This document shows, one piece after another, positions 48,969 to 58,595 of a stretch of DNA of 64,000 bases (positions are counted from its first letter, which is position 1; each line of letters begins with the position of its first letter). Made by a program: the position numbers and the translations under genes. The stretch is from Vreelandella massiliensis (GTDB taxonomy: Bacteria; Pseudomonadota; Gammaproteobacteria; Pseudomonadales; Halomonadaceae), in NCBI RefSeq assembly GCF_900155385.1, contig NZ_LT699744.1, positions 515,562 to 579,561 on the forward strand, in the 5' to 3' direction. Below the pieces are notes generated by a model that was not told where the DNA came from, ran no database searches, and saw nothing but the letters and a program-made list of their open reading frames with translations.

Positions 48969-49471
48969 TCGATAGCGGTGATCAAGTAGGTGGTATCGCC
49001 CGCCGGGGTGGTGACCGTCACTTCGTCGTCCACCTCTTTACCCAATAGCGCCTTGGCGAGCGGTGCATCGACGCTAATCCAGTGCTTGGTGGTATCGGTT
49101 TCGTCGTGGCCGACCAGGCGAATGTCGAGCGTTTCGCCCTCTTCATCTTCAAGCGCGACGAAAGCGCCAAAAAACACCTTACTGGTATCGGCGGGCAGTC
49201 GGTCGATCACCTGCAGCTCGTCAAGGCGCTTGGTGAGATAGCGAATGCGTGCGATGACGCGGTTCAACTCCTTCTTGTTGTACGTGTAGTCGGCGTTCTC
49301 CGAGCGATCGCCAAGGGCTGCCGCCTCGCCCACCTTGGTGGAGAGCGCGGGGCGTTTCACCCGCGATAAATGATCCAGAATGCCGCGCAGCCGCGCCGCG
49401 CCTTCGGCGGTGATCACGTTGCTTTTGGGCTCCTGGCGCGGGTCCTTGGCGGGATCGCGCCAGCGGGTCAT
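48947..49471 (-). CDS. greB: Transcription elongation factor GreB
   Basis: The product is 174 residues from the ATG at 49471 (MTRWRDP). A GTG at 49486 would add five residues (MKGRH). The N-terminal coiled coil carries the GDRSENADYTYNKKELNRVIARI signature with the two tip acidic residues (D, E), and a C-terminal FKBP-like domain follows (DIRLVGHDETDTT). It stimulates cleavage of backtracked transcripts by RNA polymerase. The extension of basic residues after the coiled coil, and the RWR start, fit GreB and not GreA. Confidence 0.93.
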   Translation of the reverse strand: MTRWRDPAKDPRQEPKSNVITAEGAARLRGILDHLSRVKRPALSTKVGEAAALGDRSENADYTYNKKELNRVIARIRYLTKRLDELQVIDRLPADTSKVFFGAFVALEDEEGETLDIRLVGHDETDTTKHWISVDAPLAKALLGKEVDDEVTVTTPAGDTTYLITAIDYRDPAR

Positions 49472-49664
49472 GTGTCTGCCTTTCACTTTCCACGCCTCTC
49501 TAAAGAGTAAGAGCGCTCACTTTAAAAAAGATCACCTAGCGCTGCCAAGCACGATGCGTTGAGCTGGCGATTAATTCAAACGTTCGTTACATTAGGCGAA
49601 GCCGCGTGATTGAGCCGCGTTTTGACGGGCTTTCCCGGCGACAACAACAACTCAGGAGCGATGT

Positions 49665-50306
49665 ATGCGATTCACACCTAATAAATGCTTGGCGACAGCG
49701 CTTATCGGCGCCTCCTTGGTACTGGTTAGCGTAAGCGCGAACGCGTATGAAAACGCACTATTTGCGCTTAAAAACCGGTGGGAGCATACGGTCACACAGA
49801 CGCCCAAGAGCGAACGCGAAGAGAACCTCAAAGCCTTGGCGGAGGAAGTCCAAACACTCGCGAAGCAGCACAGCGACGCCGCCGATGTGCTGATATGGCA
49901 AGGCGTTGTGCTGGCCTCTTATGCCCGCGAGCAGGGCGGTTTAGGTGCGCTTGGCAGCGCCAAGGAGGCTCGCGATGCACTGGAGCGCGCCATTGAGCTA
50001 GACCCTGCCGGCAACAATGGCTCGGCCTACGTCACGCTGGGGGCGCTTTATGATCGGGTGCCGGGTGGGTTGATTAGCTTTGGCGATAGCGAGACCGCTG
50101 AGCGAATGTTTCAGCGCGCCTTGGACATCCGCCCCGACGGCATTGATGTGAACTACTATTACGCCTCTTTCCTAGAAGAGGAAGGCAATACCCAAGCGGC
50201 AAAAGCGCATGCCCAACGCGCGGTGAACGGGACGGCGCGCGAGGGTCGCAAAGCATCAGATGAAGCCCTGCGCAACGATGCCAAGGCGCTGTTGGGTAGC
50301 CTTTAG
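49665..50306 (+). CDS. Exported TPR-repeat protein
   Basis: The 213-residue protein has a signal peptide (about 1-27, ...SVSANAYEN, cleavage after ANA). Three or so TPR-like helices follow, including ARDALERAIELDPAG and AERMFQRALDIRPDG. TPR proteins scaffold complexes. Nothing indicates the partner, and the function is unknown. Start at 49665 follows caggagcg. Confidence 0.75.
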   Translation: MRFTPNKCLATALIGASLVLVSVSANAYENALFALKNRWEHTVTQTPKSEREENLKALAEEVQTLAKQHSDAADVLIWQGVVLASYAREQGGLGALGSAKEARDALERAIELDPAGNNGSAYVTLGALYDRVPGGLISFGDSETAERMFQRALDIRPDGIDVNYYYASFLEEEGNTQAAKAHAQRAVNGTAREGRKASDEALRNDAKALLGSL

Positions 50307-50387
50307 CGGATATCTCAGCCCGTGCGGTGGTGGCATTCGTGCCAATCACCCCCGATAATAGTGCGATATGCTTATTGGGAGTGATAC

Positions 50388-51053
50388 ATGGCATCATTTA
50401 CGCCAACCTCATCGTCAGCGCTGATGACCCCCGCGTTCGGACGAGACGATGTTGAAGTGATGTCGCGCGAGGTGCTGCAGGAGGGCTTTTTCCGCTTGGA
50501 AGCGCTTACCTTGCGCCATCGTCTGTTTGAAGGTGGCTTTAGCGACACCATGCGCCGTGAAGTGCACTTTCGCCATGACGCGGTGGGAGTGCTACTTTAT
50601 GACGTGGCACGCGATGCGCTAGTGCTTGTCGAGCAGCTACGCGCGGGGGCGATTGACGACTCCGATTCGGCGTGGAAGTTGGAGCTGGTCGCGGGCCTGG
50701 TCGACGCCGATGAAACCCTTGAAAGCGTGGCACGCCGCGAGGCTCGTGAAGAAGCCGCCTGCGACATCGTCGAGCTGAAAAAGATCCATATGTATTACCC
50801 CAGCCCCGGCGCTTGCAGCGAGCGCGTGACACTTTTTTGTGGGTTAACCGATACCCAAGGGCTAGGCGGTATTCACGGGGTAGACGAAGAGCATGAAGAT
50901 ATTCGCGTGCACGTGGTACCTTTTCGTGAGGCGTGGGAACTTCTTGAGCAGGGGCGACTCGATAACGCCACGACCTTGATTGGCCTGCACTGGCTGGCTG
51001 GCCAGCGCGCCTCACTGCGTGCGTTGCCGGATAACGCTTTGCGCTTTACCTGA
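50388..51053 (+). CDS. nudF: ADP-ribose pyrophosphatase NudF
   Basis: The 221-residue NUDIX hydrolase has the box GLVDADETLESVARREAREEAACDI (Gx5Ex7REUxEE). The VLVEQLRAGAIDDS and KLELVAGLVDADE surroundings match NudF. It hydrolyses ADP-ribose to AMP and ribose 5-phosphate. It is followed by yqiB and cpdA as in E. coli (tolC-nudF-yqiB-cpdA), which supports the call; tolC is not adjacent. Start at 50388 follows gggag. Confidence 0.92.
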   Translation: MASFTPTSSSALMTPAFGRDDVEVMSREVLQEGFFRLEALTLRHRLFEGGFSDTMRREVHFRHDAVGVLLYDVARDALVLVEQLRAGAIDDSDSAWKLELVAGLVDADETLESVARREAREEAACDIVELKKIHMYYPSPGACSERVTLFCGLTDTQGLGGIHGVDEEHEDIRVHVVPFREAWELLEQGRLDNATTLIGLHWLAGQRASLRALPDNALRFT

Positions 51054-51107
51054 TCTGAAAAGCGTGAAAAGACCCCATGCCCAAGCACAAGACCGACAGG
51101 AGCCCGC

Positions 51108-51548
51108 ATGGCCAAAACCGCCTATGTGACCGATTTAAAATCCCTGCAGGGCGAGTGCAGTGCCAACTATCTGCGCCTGATTCGTCTGGTGGGGGATATG
51201 GAGCAAGGGCAGAGCCGCGATATCCCTCTGAGCGAAGCGGGCACCCATGCCTTGCACTTGTATATTCAAGAAAACGCGCCCTATACCACGATGATCCAAG
51301 TGTCTCAGACAGGGCCGCTGGATCACGTACTCGAAAGCCCCAGAATGCGCGTTCACCTTTACCACGACGTGCGCATGGCGGAAGTCACCGATTTTCAGCG
51401 CGAGCGCCATTTTCACGGCCGTTATCGCTACCCCAACCCGCGCATGCATCAACCCGACGAGAAGCTTCAGCTCAACCGCTTCCTCGGGGAGTGGCTGGCC
51501 CATGGCCTTGCTCATGGGCGTAGCGAGCACGTACCGGAGATGCCTTGA
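51108..51548 (+). CDS. yqiB: DUF1249 protein YqiB
   Basis: The 146-residue protein belongs to the DUF1249 family by its CSANYLRLIRLVG, HDVRMAEVTDFQ and NRFLGEWLAHGL segments, and by its place between nudF and cpdA. The function is unknown. Its TGA overlaps the cpdA ATG (TGATG), so translation is coupled. Start at 51108 follows aggagcc. Confidence 0.9.
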   Translation: MAKTAYVTDLKSLQGECSANYLRLIRLVGDMEQGQSRDIPLSEAGTHALHLYIQENAPYTTMIQVSQTGPLDHVLESPRMRVHLYHDVRMAEVTDFQRERHFHGRYRYPNPRMHQPDEKLQLNRFLGEWLAHGLAHGRSEHVPEMP

Positions 51549-52294
51549 TGCGCATCGTGCAGATTACCGATGCGCACCTGCATGCCGACCCTTTAGCGCG
51601 TTCACGCACCGGGGTTCCGCTGAAGCAGTTCAAGGCGGTGGTCGAGGCGGCCCAAGCCGAACATCCCGATATCGTGCTTGTAACCGGGGATGTCAGCCAG
51701 GATGAAACGCCGGCCTCTTATACGCACGCGGCCGAGGCGCTTAGGGCGTTTCCTTGTCCCTGGTTTTGGCTGCCGGGCAACCACGATCACGTTGGGTTAA
51801 TGGAAGCTGAACACCCCTTGCTTGACGAGGTCGACCTTGATGATTGGCGCATGCTGCTGCTGAACACGCAAGTGCCCGGTCAGCCCCATGGTGAGCTTGG
51901 GCCCAAGCGGCTTGCCGCCCTGGCCGAGCGGCTAGAGACCGATATTCGCCCGACGCTGATTGCCATGCATCACCCCCCCGTTGAGGTGGGCGCACGCTGG
52001 TTGGACGCGATTGGATTGGAAGATCGTGAGGCGTTTTGGCAGGTGCTTAGCGCCTACCGCCAGGTAAAGCTGATTGTTTTCGGGCACGCGCATCAAGCCT
52101 TTGCGCAGACGCAGGCACTTGGGGTAGGTATGAGCGAAGGGCAGGCTAAGGTCTACGGCTGCCCCGCGACAGCGGATCAGTTTCTTCCCGGTGCCGATGA
52201 CTTCGCCCTCGACGAAGCCTCGCGCCCAGGGTATCGCGTCTTAGAGCTTAAAGGAGAGCAGTGGCAAACTTGGGTGGAGCGAGTGGATCTGTAA
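51548..52294 (+). CDS. cpdA: 3',5'-cAMP phosphodiesterase CpdA (Icc)
   Basis: The 248-residue calcineurin-like metallophosphoesterase has ITDAHLHAD, VTGDVSQD, LPGNHDH, MHHPP and VFGHAHQA, giving a complete binuclear metal site. It hydrolyses cAMP to AMP. I use the ATG at 51548 and not the TTG one codon earlier. The third gene of a nudF-yqiB-cpdA run. Confidence 0.93.
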   Translation: MRIVQITDAHLHADPLARSRTGVPLKQFKAVVEAAQAEHPDIVLVTGDVSQDETPASYTHAAEALRAFPCPWFWLPGNHDHVGLMEAEHPLLDEVDLDDWRMLLLNTQVPGQPHGELGPKRLAALAERLETDIRPTLIAMHHPPVEVGARWLDAIGLEDREAFWQVLSAYRQVKLIVFGHAHQAFAQTQALGVGMSEGQAKVYGCPATADQFLPGADDFALDEASRPGYRVLELKGEQWQTWVERVDL

Positions 52295-52357
52295 CTTAGG
52301 CGCGCCTGTCCGTACATCCATATCCACACATCTCATTCAATCCGCACATCCATTCAT

Positions 52358-52374
52358 CCCGAGCCTGTCGAGGG
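52358..52374. repeat. REP-like repeat, single copy
   Basis: CCCGAGCCTGTCGAGGG is one degenerate arm of the repeat seen at 34350-34426, here in the gap between cpdA and cysD. Nearby are short imperfect copies of a ccrcacatccat pattern (52312-52353). Confidence 0.5.
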
Positions 52375-52553
52375 AAGCACGCTAATCCCACAAAGCGTCG
52401 CGCTCAGACAAGCGCTGCGGTTGTTGTTAAAGTGGAATAAAAAGATAGTCATTAATTCTTTTGGGTTATTATTGGCCTAGCGTTACCCTGATCGCATTCA
52501 ACGTCGTTTGAGAGCACGTTTTCAGACCCGATTTTGCGATGAGGTAGTGCCAC

Positions 52554-53537
52554 ATGGTCCAGCTTTCCGAAGTCTCCCCCCAAGAGGCCGTCTCCCGGCA
52601 GGCGGCCCCCCCGTCGGCGCCTGCCGCCCCGGACGCTGCACGACTAACGCACCTAAAGCAGTTGGAAGCGGAGTCGATCCATATTATTCGCGAGGTGGCG
52701 GCAGAGTTTTCCAATCCGGTGATGATGTACTCCATCGGCAAAGACTCCTCGGTAATGCTGCACTTGGCGCGTAAGGCGTTTTACCCGGGTACGCCGCCGT
52801 TTCCGCTTTTGCACGTGGATACCACCTGGAAATTCCGCGAGATGATCGCCTTTCGCAACCGCATGGCGGCGGAAGCGGGCATGGAGCTGATTGTCCATAC
52901 CAACGAAGAGGGGCGCGCGGCGGGTATCAACCCCTTTGACCACGGTAGTGCCAAGTACACCGATATCATGAAAACCCAGGCGCTCAAGCAGGCGCTGGAC
53001 AAACACGGTTTCGATGCCGCTTTTGGCGGTGCGCGTCGCGATGAAGAGGCGAGCCGGGCCAAGGAGCGGGTGTACTCTTTCCGCGATAAGTACCACCGCT
53101 GGGATCCCAAAAATCAACGCCCCGAGCTTTGGAATATCTACAACGCCAAAGTCAACAAAGGCGAGTCCATTCGCGTCTTTCCGCTCTCCAATTGGACGGA
53201 GCTGGATATCTGGCAGTACATCTACCTTGAGCACATTCCCATTGTGCCACTCTACTACGCCGCGCCGCGCCCGGTGGTCGAGCGCGATGGCATGCAGATC
53301 ATGGTCGACGACGACCGCATGCCGCTCGCGCCTGGTGAAGTGCCCGAGGAGAAGTGGGTACGTTTTCGTACACTCGGCTGCTACCCGCTCACCGGCGCGG
53401 TGGAGTCCAACGCGGCCACGCTGCCCGAGATTATTCAGGAAATGCTGCTGACCAAAACCAGCGAGCGCAGCGGTCGTGCCATTGATCATGACCAGGCCGG
53501 CTCGATGGAGCGTAAAAAGCGCGAGGGGTATTTTTAA
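52554..53537 (+). CDS. cysD: Sulfate adenylyltransferase subunit CysD
   Basis: The 327-residue subunit has the PP-motif [17 protein letters not shown] of ATP-pyrophosphatase-type enzymes, then [27 protein letters not shown] and [13 protein letters not shown]. It adenylylates sulfate to APS with the GTPase CysN. About 25 Ala/Pro-rich residues precede the usual start, so a shorter product is possible, but the ATG at 52554 follows a gaggt. The stop is one base before cysN. Confidence 0.95.
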   Translation: MVQLSEVSPQEAVSRQAAPPSAPAAPDAARLTHLKQLEAESIHIIREVAAEFSNPVMMYSIGKDSSVMLHLARKAFYPGTPPFPLLHVDTTWKFREMIAFRNRMAAEAGMELIVHTNEEGRAAGINPFDHGSAKYTDIMKTQALKQALDKHGFDAAFGGARRDEEASRAKERVYSFRDKYHRWDPKNQRPELWNIYNAKVNKGESIRVFPLSNWTELDIWQYIYLEHIPIVPLYYAAPRPVVERDGMQIMVDDDRMPLAPGEVPEEKWVRFRTLGCYPLTGAVESNAATLPEIIQEMLLTKTSERSGRAIDHDQAGSMERKKREGYF

Positions 53538-53538
53538 T

Positions 53539-54990
53539 ATGGCTCACCAATCCAATTTGATTGCCGATAACATCGAGCAGTATCTGCACGAGCATGAAAA
53601 CAAGGACTTGCTGCGTTTTATTACCTGCGGCAGCGTCGATGACGGTAAATCGACCCTGATCGGGCGGCTTCTGCACGACTCGAAAATGATTTTTGAGGAT
53701 CAGTTGGCCGCCATCACCGCCGCGTCCAAGACCAGCGGTACGACCGGCGACACGGTGGATCTGGCGCTCTTGGTGGATGGGCTTCAGTCCGAGCGTGAAC
53801 AGGGCATCACCATTGACGTGGCGTATCGCTTTTTCTCCACCGAGAAACGCAAGTTCATCATCGCCGACACGCCGGGGCACGAGCAGTACACCCGCAATAT
53901 GGCCACGGGCGCCTCGAACGCGAGCCTGGCCATCATTCTGATCGACGCGCGTTATGGCGTGCAGACGCAGACCCGCCGCCACAGTTTTATCGCCGACCTG
54001 CTGGGTATCCAGCACTTGGTGATAGCGGTCAACAAGATGGACCTGGTGGAGTTCTCCCAAGCTCGCTTTGATGAAATTGTTTCAGAATATCAAATGTTTG
54101 CGAAGAACCTGAATGCCCGGGATATCCGCTTTGTGCCCATCTCGGCGTTGGCGGGCGACAACGTGGTCAACCCCAGCGCGAACATGCCTTGGTATTTCCA
54201 GGCGCCGCAAACGGGCGCTCGGTCTTATACCGGCGAGACGCTGTTAAGCCTTTTGGAAAACGTTGAGATTCGTCGCGATCAAAATCTGACCAACCTGCGC
54301 CTGCCGGTGCAGTACGTGAATCGCCCGCATCTGGATTTTCGCGGTTATTGCGGCACGCTCGCCGCAGGCATCGCCCGGCCCGGTCAACAGGTGAAAGCAT
54401 TGCCGTCGCAGAAACAGGCGACCATTGAACGGGTGGTGACGTTCGACGGTGATCTGGATGCCGCTTTTCCCGGTCAGGCGATTACCCTGACGCTGGATGA
54501 GGAGATCGATATTTCCCGCGGGGATTGGCTTGTCGCAGCCGATGAATCGGTGCCTCTTTCCAACGCTTTCAGCGCCGATATCGTCTGGATGCACGAAGAC
54601 GCGCTAACGCCCGGCAAGCTTTACGACTTTAAACTCGCCACGCGTGATTTGTCCGGCCAGGTGCGCCATATCGATTACCAAATCGACGTGAACACACTGG
54701 AAAAGCACGCCTGCGATGCGCTTGAGCTTAACGCGATCGCCCGCTGCGAGGTCGAGTTGACGGCGGAAATTCCGGTGGATGATTACCGTCAAAGTCCCGG
54801 TACGGGCAGCTTTATCATCATTGACCGGCTGACCAATGTCACCGTGGGCGCGGGCATGATTCGCAACGCGGTAGCCGCCAACGATGCCGCAGTGCAAACC
54901 GATTGGGCAGCGTTTGAGCGCGACTTAAATGCCCTGGTGCGCAAACACTTTCCGCACTGGGAAGCGAAGGACATTCGCTCCTTGCTCTAA
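53539..54990 (+). CDS. cysN: Sulfate adenylyltransferase GTPase subunit CysN
   Basis: This 483-residue translation-factor-like GTPase has G1 GSVDDGKST, switch [11 protein letters not shown]4 NKMDL, and three beta-barrel domains. It couples GTP hydrolysis to sulfate activation by CysD. I start at the ATG at 53539 (MAHQSNLIA); an upstream frame to 53476 lies in cysD. No CysC APS-kinase domain is fused at the C-terminus, which ends [14 protein letters not shown]. Confidence 0.95.
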   Translation: MAHQSNLIADNIEQYLHEHENKDLLRFITCGSVDDGKSTLIGRLLHDSKMIFEDQLAAITAASKTSGTTGDTVDLALLVDGLQSEREQGITIDVAYRFFSTEKRKFIIADTPGHEQYTRNMATGASNASLAIILIDARYGVQTQTRRHSFIADLLGIQHLVIAVNKMDLVEFSQARFDEIVSEYQMFAKNLNARDIRFVPISALAGDNVVNPSANMPWYFQAPQTGARSYTGETLLSLLENVEIRRDQNLTNLRLPVQYVNRPHLDFRGYCGTLAAGIARPGQQVKALPSQKQATIERVVTFDGDLDAAFPGQAITLTLDEEIDISRGDWLVAADESVPLSNAFSADIVWMHEDALTPGKLYDFKLATRDLSGQVRHIDYQIDVNTLEKHACDALELNAIARCEVELTAEIPVDDYRQSPGTGSFIIIDRLTNVTVGAGMIRNAVAANDAAVQTDWAAFERDLNALVRKHFPHWEAKDIRSLL

Positions 54991-55031
54991 GCGGTGGGAT
55001 TCGCGTTTGGCGCCATTGTTAAGCGCATTCA

Positions 55032-55082
55032 CGCCCTGCCTGAAAACGTGTACCTTTACGTGGACACGTTTAGGGTAGGGCG
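55032..55082 (+). terminator. Terminator after cysDN
   Basis: CGCCCT and AGGGCG close a long imperfect stem whose inner arms AAACGTGT and ACACGTTT pair perfectly. TTTT follows at 55083. This is a Rho-independent terminator-like structure with interruptions in the stem. Confidence 0.55.
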
Positions 55083-55130
55083 TTTTATGTCGCAAAAATC
55101 AAGGGCGCCAACACGGCAGCGGTGGTGGAA

Positions 55131-56255
55131 ATGATGCGCGCTCTTCGCAAAGTGTGGCATTTCATTAAGCGGTTGCTGCATTTGGTGGCCTCCCCGATTC
55201 GTCGTGACCGTGGCCGCGGCGGCGTCGTGGTTCACCCCTACCGGGGTTATGGCTCCCAGCGGGAAGCCTTCGTCATGGGGCGTGTTTTTCGTCAGGCGAC
55301 ACTAGGCCGTATGATTCCTCGACGGGGCATATTGCGCGATACCGCCGACGTGGCGCGGCGAATCTTCCGCCACGGACTCGCCGATACCGAGGTTGAGGTT
55401 TACCTGGGCGAGAATCAGCATCAAGTCGTCACCGATCGGGATGGCTATTTCGATGTGCGGGTTCCGCTTGAGCAGCCGCTGCCCATTGAGGTGTCATGGC
55501 ACCGTGCGGATATTTGGGTAAGAGCGCAAGGGGAAGCCCCCATTCGCACCCATGTGGAGGTGTTCGTGCCATCGCCTGACGCCGACTTGCTGATCATCAG
55601 CGATATCGACGATACGGTGATGTTTACCGGTGTCGCCGAGAAGCTCAAGATGCTCTACCGCTTGTTTGTCAAAAAGCCTCACCGCCGCACGGCGTTTCCC
55701 GGCGTCGCCTCGCTCTATCAAGCGCTTCATCGTGGCGCAAATGAAAAATCCGAACGGCCTATCCTATACGTCTCGCGCGGCCCCTGGGCGATTTACGAAT
55801 TGCTCGAAGCCTTTTTTCAGCTTAACCGTATTCCGGTGGGGCCAATTCTGTTTCTACGCGAGTGGGGAATCTCCTGGCGCCGCCCCTGGCCACGTCGCGC
55901 CGAAGATCATAAGCGCGATTTAATCCATCGTATGCTAAAGCTCTTTGATGGCTTGCCCTGTGTGCTGATTGGCGACAGCGGCCAGCATGACCCCGAAGTG
56001 TATGCCGATATTGTCAAAGTTTACCCTAACCGTATTGCGGCGATTTATATCCGCCAAGTGGGTAACGACCCGCAGCGCGAGGAGGCCATACGCACGTTAC
56101 AGCGTGAACTTGAGCATACGTCCTGTGATCTTATTCTTGCCGCCGATAGCATCAAAATGGCGGAACATGCCTTTGAGAACGGGCATATTTCGATTCGTGG
56201 GCTGCAAGCCGTGAAACGTGATGTGGCGGATAACCGCACGGATGAGGGCGGGTAG
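55131..56255 (+). CDS. APP1-family phosphatase (DUF2183)
   Basis: The 374-residue protein has LLIISDIDDTVMFT, the DxDxT catalytic motif of the APP1 (phosphatidate phosphatase) family, followed by YVSRGPWAIYELLE and LIGDSGQHDPEVY. Start codon choice among the GTG and ATG codons at 55122-55134 is uncertain; I use the ATG at 55131. The yeast homologue dephosphorylates phosphatidate. The bacterial role is untested. Confidence 0.88.
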   Translation: MMRALRKVWHFIKRLLHLVASPIRRDRGRGGVVVHPYRGYGSQREAFVMGRVFRQATLGRMIPRRGILRDTADVARRIFRHGLADTEVEVYLGENQHQVVTDRDGYFDVRVPLEQPLPIEVSWHRADIWVRAQGEAPIRTHVEVFVPSPDADLLIISDIDDTVMFTGVAEKLKMLYRLFVKKPHRRTAFPGVASLYQALHRGANEKSERPILYVSRGPWAIYELLEAFFQLNRIPVGPILFLREWGISWRRPWPRRAEDHKRDLIHRMLKLFDGLPCVLIGDSGQHDPEVYADIVKVYPNRIAAIYIRQVGNDPQREEAIRTLQRELEHTSCDLILAADSIKMAEHAFENGHISIRGLQAVKRDVADNRTDEGG

Positions 56256-56278
56256 CGCGTAGCCGGGAGCATCTTTCT

Positions 56279-56953
56279 ATGATCGTCGTATTGATCGTTT
56301 TTTTATTGGCCATTTTTGTACTGCCCAATCTATGGGCCAAATGGGTATTGAGGCGCCATACCCGGGGGCGCGATGACTACCCCGGTACCGGCGCCGAGCT
56401 TGCCGATCATTTATTGCGCCGTTTGGGTATCGAAGGGGTGAAAGTCGAGCGGACCGAGCAGGGCGACCACTACGACCCCGAAGCGCGTCGCGTGCGCCTC
56501 TCCCCTGAGCATTACGACGGCCGCTCGCTCACGGCGGTGACCGTCGCCGCCCATGAAGTCGGTCACGCCCTTCAGCACTTTGAAGGCTACGCGCCGCTGA
56601 TCGCTCGCAGCCGCCTGGTTAAGCTGGCGCAAAAGGCGGAGAAGGTCGGCGCAATACTGATGATGGCCGCGCCATTTCTGTTTATTTTGACCCGTCTGCC
56701 GGGTGGGCTGGCGCTTGTGGTGGGCATGGCGGTGGTAAGCTTCGGGACGGCGGCCGTTGTGCATTTGGTCACGCTGCCGGTGGAGTTCGATGCCAGTTTC
56801 AACCGCGCTCTACCCATGCTCAAAGAGTACGTTCCCCCCTACGACATGCCCGGCGCCCGTCACGTGCTCACTGCCTGCGCCTTCACCTACGTCGCCGCTT
56901 CGCTTGCGAGCATTATGAACCTCGGCCGCTGGCTCGTCATATTAAGGCGCTGA
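56279..56953 (+). CDS. Zinc metallopeptidase, YugP type
   Basis: The 224-residue membrane protein has an N-terminal helix (about 1-20) and HEXXH zinc site AAHEVGHALQH (about 90-100). Two or three helices follow (about 120-165 and 200-222), as in the neutral zinc metallopeptidase (PF04298) family. It is 24 bases downstream of the APP1 gene, so the two may be co-transcribed. The substrate is unknown. Confidence 0.88.
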   Translation: MIVVLIVFLLAIFVLPNLWAKWVLRRHTRGRDDYPGTGAELADHLLRRLGIEGVKVERTEQGDHYDPEARRVRLSPEHYDGRSLTAVTVAAHEVGHALQHFEGYAPLIARSRLVKLAQKAEKVGAILMMAAPFLFILTRLPGGLALVVGMAVVSFGTAAVVHLVTLPVEFDASFNRALPMLKEYVPPYDMPGARHVLTACAFTYVAASLASIMNLGRWLVILRR

Positions 56954-56990
56954 GTCAAACGCCTTGCTTTTACTTCTTTATCAGCCGTAT

Positions 56991-57009
56991 GTTATTACAA
57001 AGTAATAAC
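56991..57009. promoter_or_regulatory. Candidate MazE operator
   Basis: GTTATTAC-AAA-GTAATAAC is a perfect inverted repeat with eight-base arms, 23 bases upstream of the mazE ATG. MazE antitoxins repress their own operons through such palindromes. Confidence 0.55.
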
Positions 57010-57032
57010 TGAATGGTGCTTAGGGGGAATCA

Positions 57033-57269
57033 ATGCGTACGCATTTGAGAAAAATCGGTAACTCGAAAGGCGTACTGATATCGGCGAGCTTGCTCAACGA
57101 GCTGGGGATTGAGGATGAGGTGGAAATTCACTCTGAAGGGCGACGGCTGGTTGTCGAAGCGGTTAAGCGGCCGCGCCAAGGTTGGTTTGAAGGCTATAAC
57201 GCCGCGCAGGACAGCGATACCTGGCCTGACGTCATGGAAGACGCTGACAATGAGGAGTGGCAGTGGTGA
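57033..57269 (+). CDS. mazE: MazE-like antitoxin
   Basis: The 78-residue protein has an N-terminal AbrB/MazE swapped-hairpin fold (RKIGNSKGVLISASLL...VEIHSEGRRLVVEAV) that binds DNA, and an acidic C-terminal tail (DVMEDADNEEWQW) that would block the toxin. Start follows agggggaatca. The toxin gene overlaps its stop. Confidence 0.9.
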   Translation: MRTHLRKIGNSKGVLISASLLNELGIEDEVEIHSEGRRLVVEAVKRPRQGWFEGYNAAQDSDTWPDVMEDADNEEWQW

Positions 57270-57583
57270 GCCGCGTCATTCGCCGCGGCGACGTCTACTG
57301 GGTCAATCTCGACCCGACGGTCGGCACAGAGATTCGCAAGACGTGCCCCGCCTTGGTGATCTCCCCCGACGATATGAACGCCGCTATGCCACGCGTTATC
57401 GTGGCGCCGGTGACGAGCAAGGGGCAGCCTTTAGGGTGCCGCCCTGTGGCTGCCTTTCAGGACAAGAGTGCGCGCATCCTGCTGGATCAAATTCGATGTG
57501 TGGATAAGCGTCGTCTTCTTGGCCATATGGGCGAAATACCCCTCAATATCTGGCAACCCACCCTGCTGGAAATGCTGAGCTAG
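57263..57583 (+). CDS. mazF: MazF-like endoribonuclease toxin
   Basis: The 106-residue protein reads VSRVIRRGDVYWVNLDPTVGTEIRKTCPALVIS with the catalytic RNase region, then QIRCVDKRRL and ending in PTLLEML. I begin at GTG 57263 because GAGGAG (57252-57257) is five bases upstream and the MVSR start matches E. coli MazF. GTG 57266 and GTG 57257 are alternatives. MazF cuts mRNA at short sequence motifs. Confidence 0.9.
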   Translation: MVSRVIRRGDVYWVNLDPTVGTEIRKTCPALVISPDDMNAAMPRVIVAPVTSKGQPLGCRPVAAFQDKSARILLDQIRCVDKRRLLGHMGEIPLNIWQPTLLEMLS

Positions 57584-57586
57584 TGC

Positions 57587-58594
57587 TTACCCTGGCTTAT
57601 TGGCCATAACGACTGCGCGGCGGGGGGCGGGGTAGCCTTCCCGTGTGTGGTTAGGGTCGTGCGGGTCGAGGAAATCAGCAAGCGACTGGTAGGTCATCCA
57701 CTCGGTTGAGCGCTGCTCCTCAAGCGTGGTGACGGCTTCATCGACCACGCGCACGTTAATAAAACCGCAGCGCTCAAGCCAGTGGCACAGGGCCTTGGAC
57801 GAGGGCAGAAAGTAGACGTTGGGCATCGCCGCGTAGCGCTCACCGGGGAGCAGTACCGTCTGCTCGTCGCCCTCCACCACGAGCGTCTCAAGCACCAGCT
57901 CGCCGCCGGGGGCGAGCGCCGCTTTGAGCTGCTGAAGATGCTCCAGCGGTGCGGGGCGGTGATAGAGCACACCCATCGAAAATACGGTATCGAAAAAGCC
58001 CAGGTTCTCTGGTACATCCTCTATGCCGACGGGTAGAAAGTGCGTGCGGTGGCCGTCGGCTGCGCCAACAAAGTGGCGCACCGCGTGAAACTGCCAATAA
58101 AAGCGCGGCGAGGGGTCGATCACCAGCACAAAGTCCGCACCGGCGCCCGCCATGCGCCAGGCGTGATAGCCGCTCCCGCCGCCCACATCCAGCACCTTAC
58201 GGTAGTGTAGTGGCGCTAAATGCGGGGCGACACGCTGCCACTTCCAGTCCGAGCGCCACTCGGTGTCAATAAAGATGCCGCCAAGCGCAAAGGGGCCTTT
58301 GCGCCAAGGGGCAAGCTTTCTGAGCAGGTTTTCGCACTGGCGGCGCTGACTATCGCTAAGCGCGAGTTCGACGCTGACGGTGTCACGGTCTAAGTGTACG
58401 TGGCGTTCAACCGGGAGCTCGGGCAGCTTGGCCACGGCCTTTTCCCACATGGGCAGATCGCCGTGGCGTTTGCGATCCAGCCCCGCGGCGAGCTGCTCGG
58501 GGAGCTTGGCCAGCCAGCGGGTGAGCCCCTGGTCGAGAAAGGCTTGATAAAGCAAGCGGTGGTCTTCGGGCAACGGCGTGTTGGGATTAGCCAC
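57587..58594 (-). CDS. cmoB: tRNA U34 carboxymethyltransferase CmoB
   Basis: The 335-residue protein has a CmoB N-terminal helical region (RLLYQAFLDQGLTRWLAKLPEQL) and a methyltransferase core with VLDVGGGSGYHAWRM, VIDPSPRFYWQF and FSMGVLYHRPAPLEHLQQLK. It uses carboxy-SAM, made by CmoA, to convert ho5U34 to cmo5U34 in tRNAs. It starts one base after the cmoA stop. Convergent with mazF. Confidence 0.95.
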   Translation of the reverse strand: MANPNTPLPEDHRLLYQAFLDQGLTRWLAKLPEQLAAGLDRKRHGDLPMWEKAVAKLPELPVERHVHLDRDTVSVELALSDSQRRQCENLLRKLAPWRKGPFALGGIFIDTEWRSDWKWQRVAPHLAPLHYRKVLDVGGGSGYHAWRMAGAGADFVLVIDPSPRFYWQFHAVRHFVGAADGHRTHFLPVGIEDVPENLGFFDTVFSMGVLYHRPAPLEHLQQLKAALAPGGELVLETLVVEGDEQTVLLPGERYAAMPNVYFLPSSKALCHWLERCGFINVRVVDEAVTTLEEQRSTEWMTYQSLADFLDPHDPNHTREGYPAPRRAVVMANKPG

Positions 58595-58595
58595 C

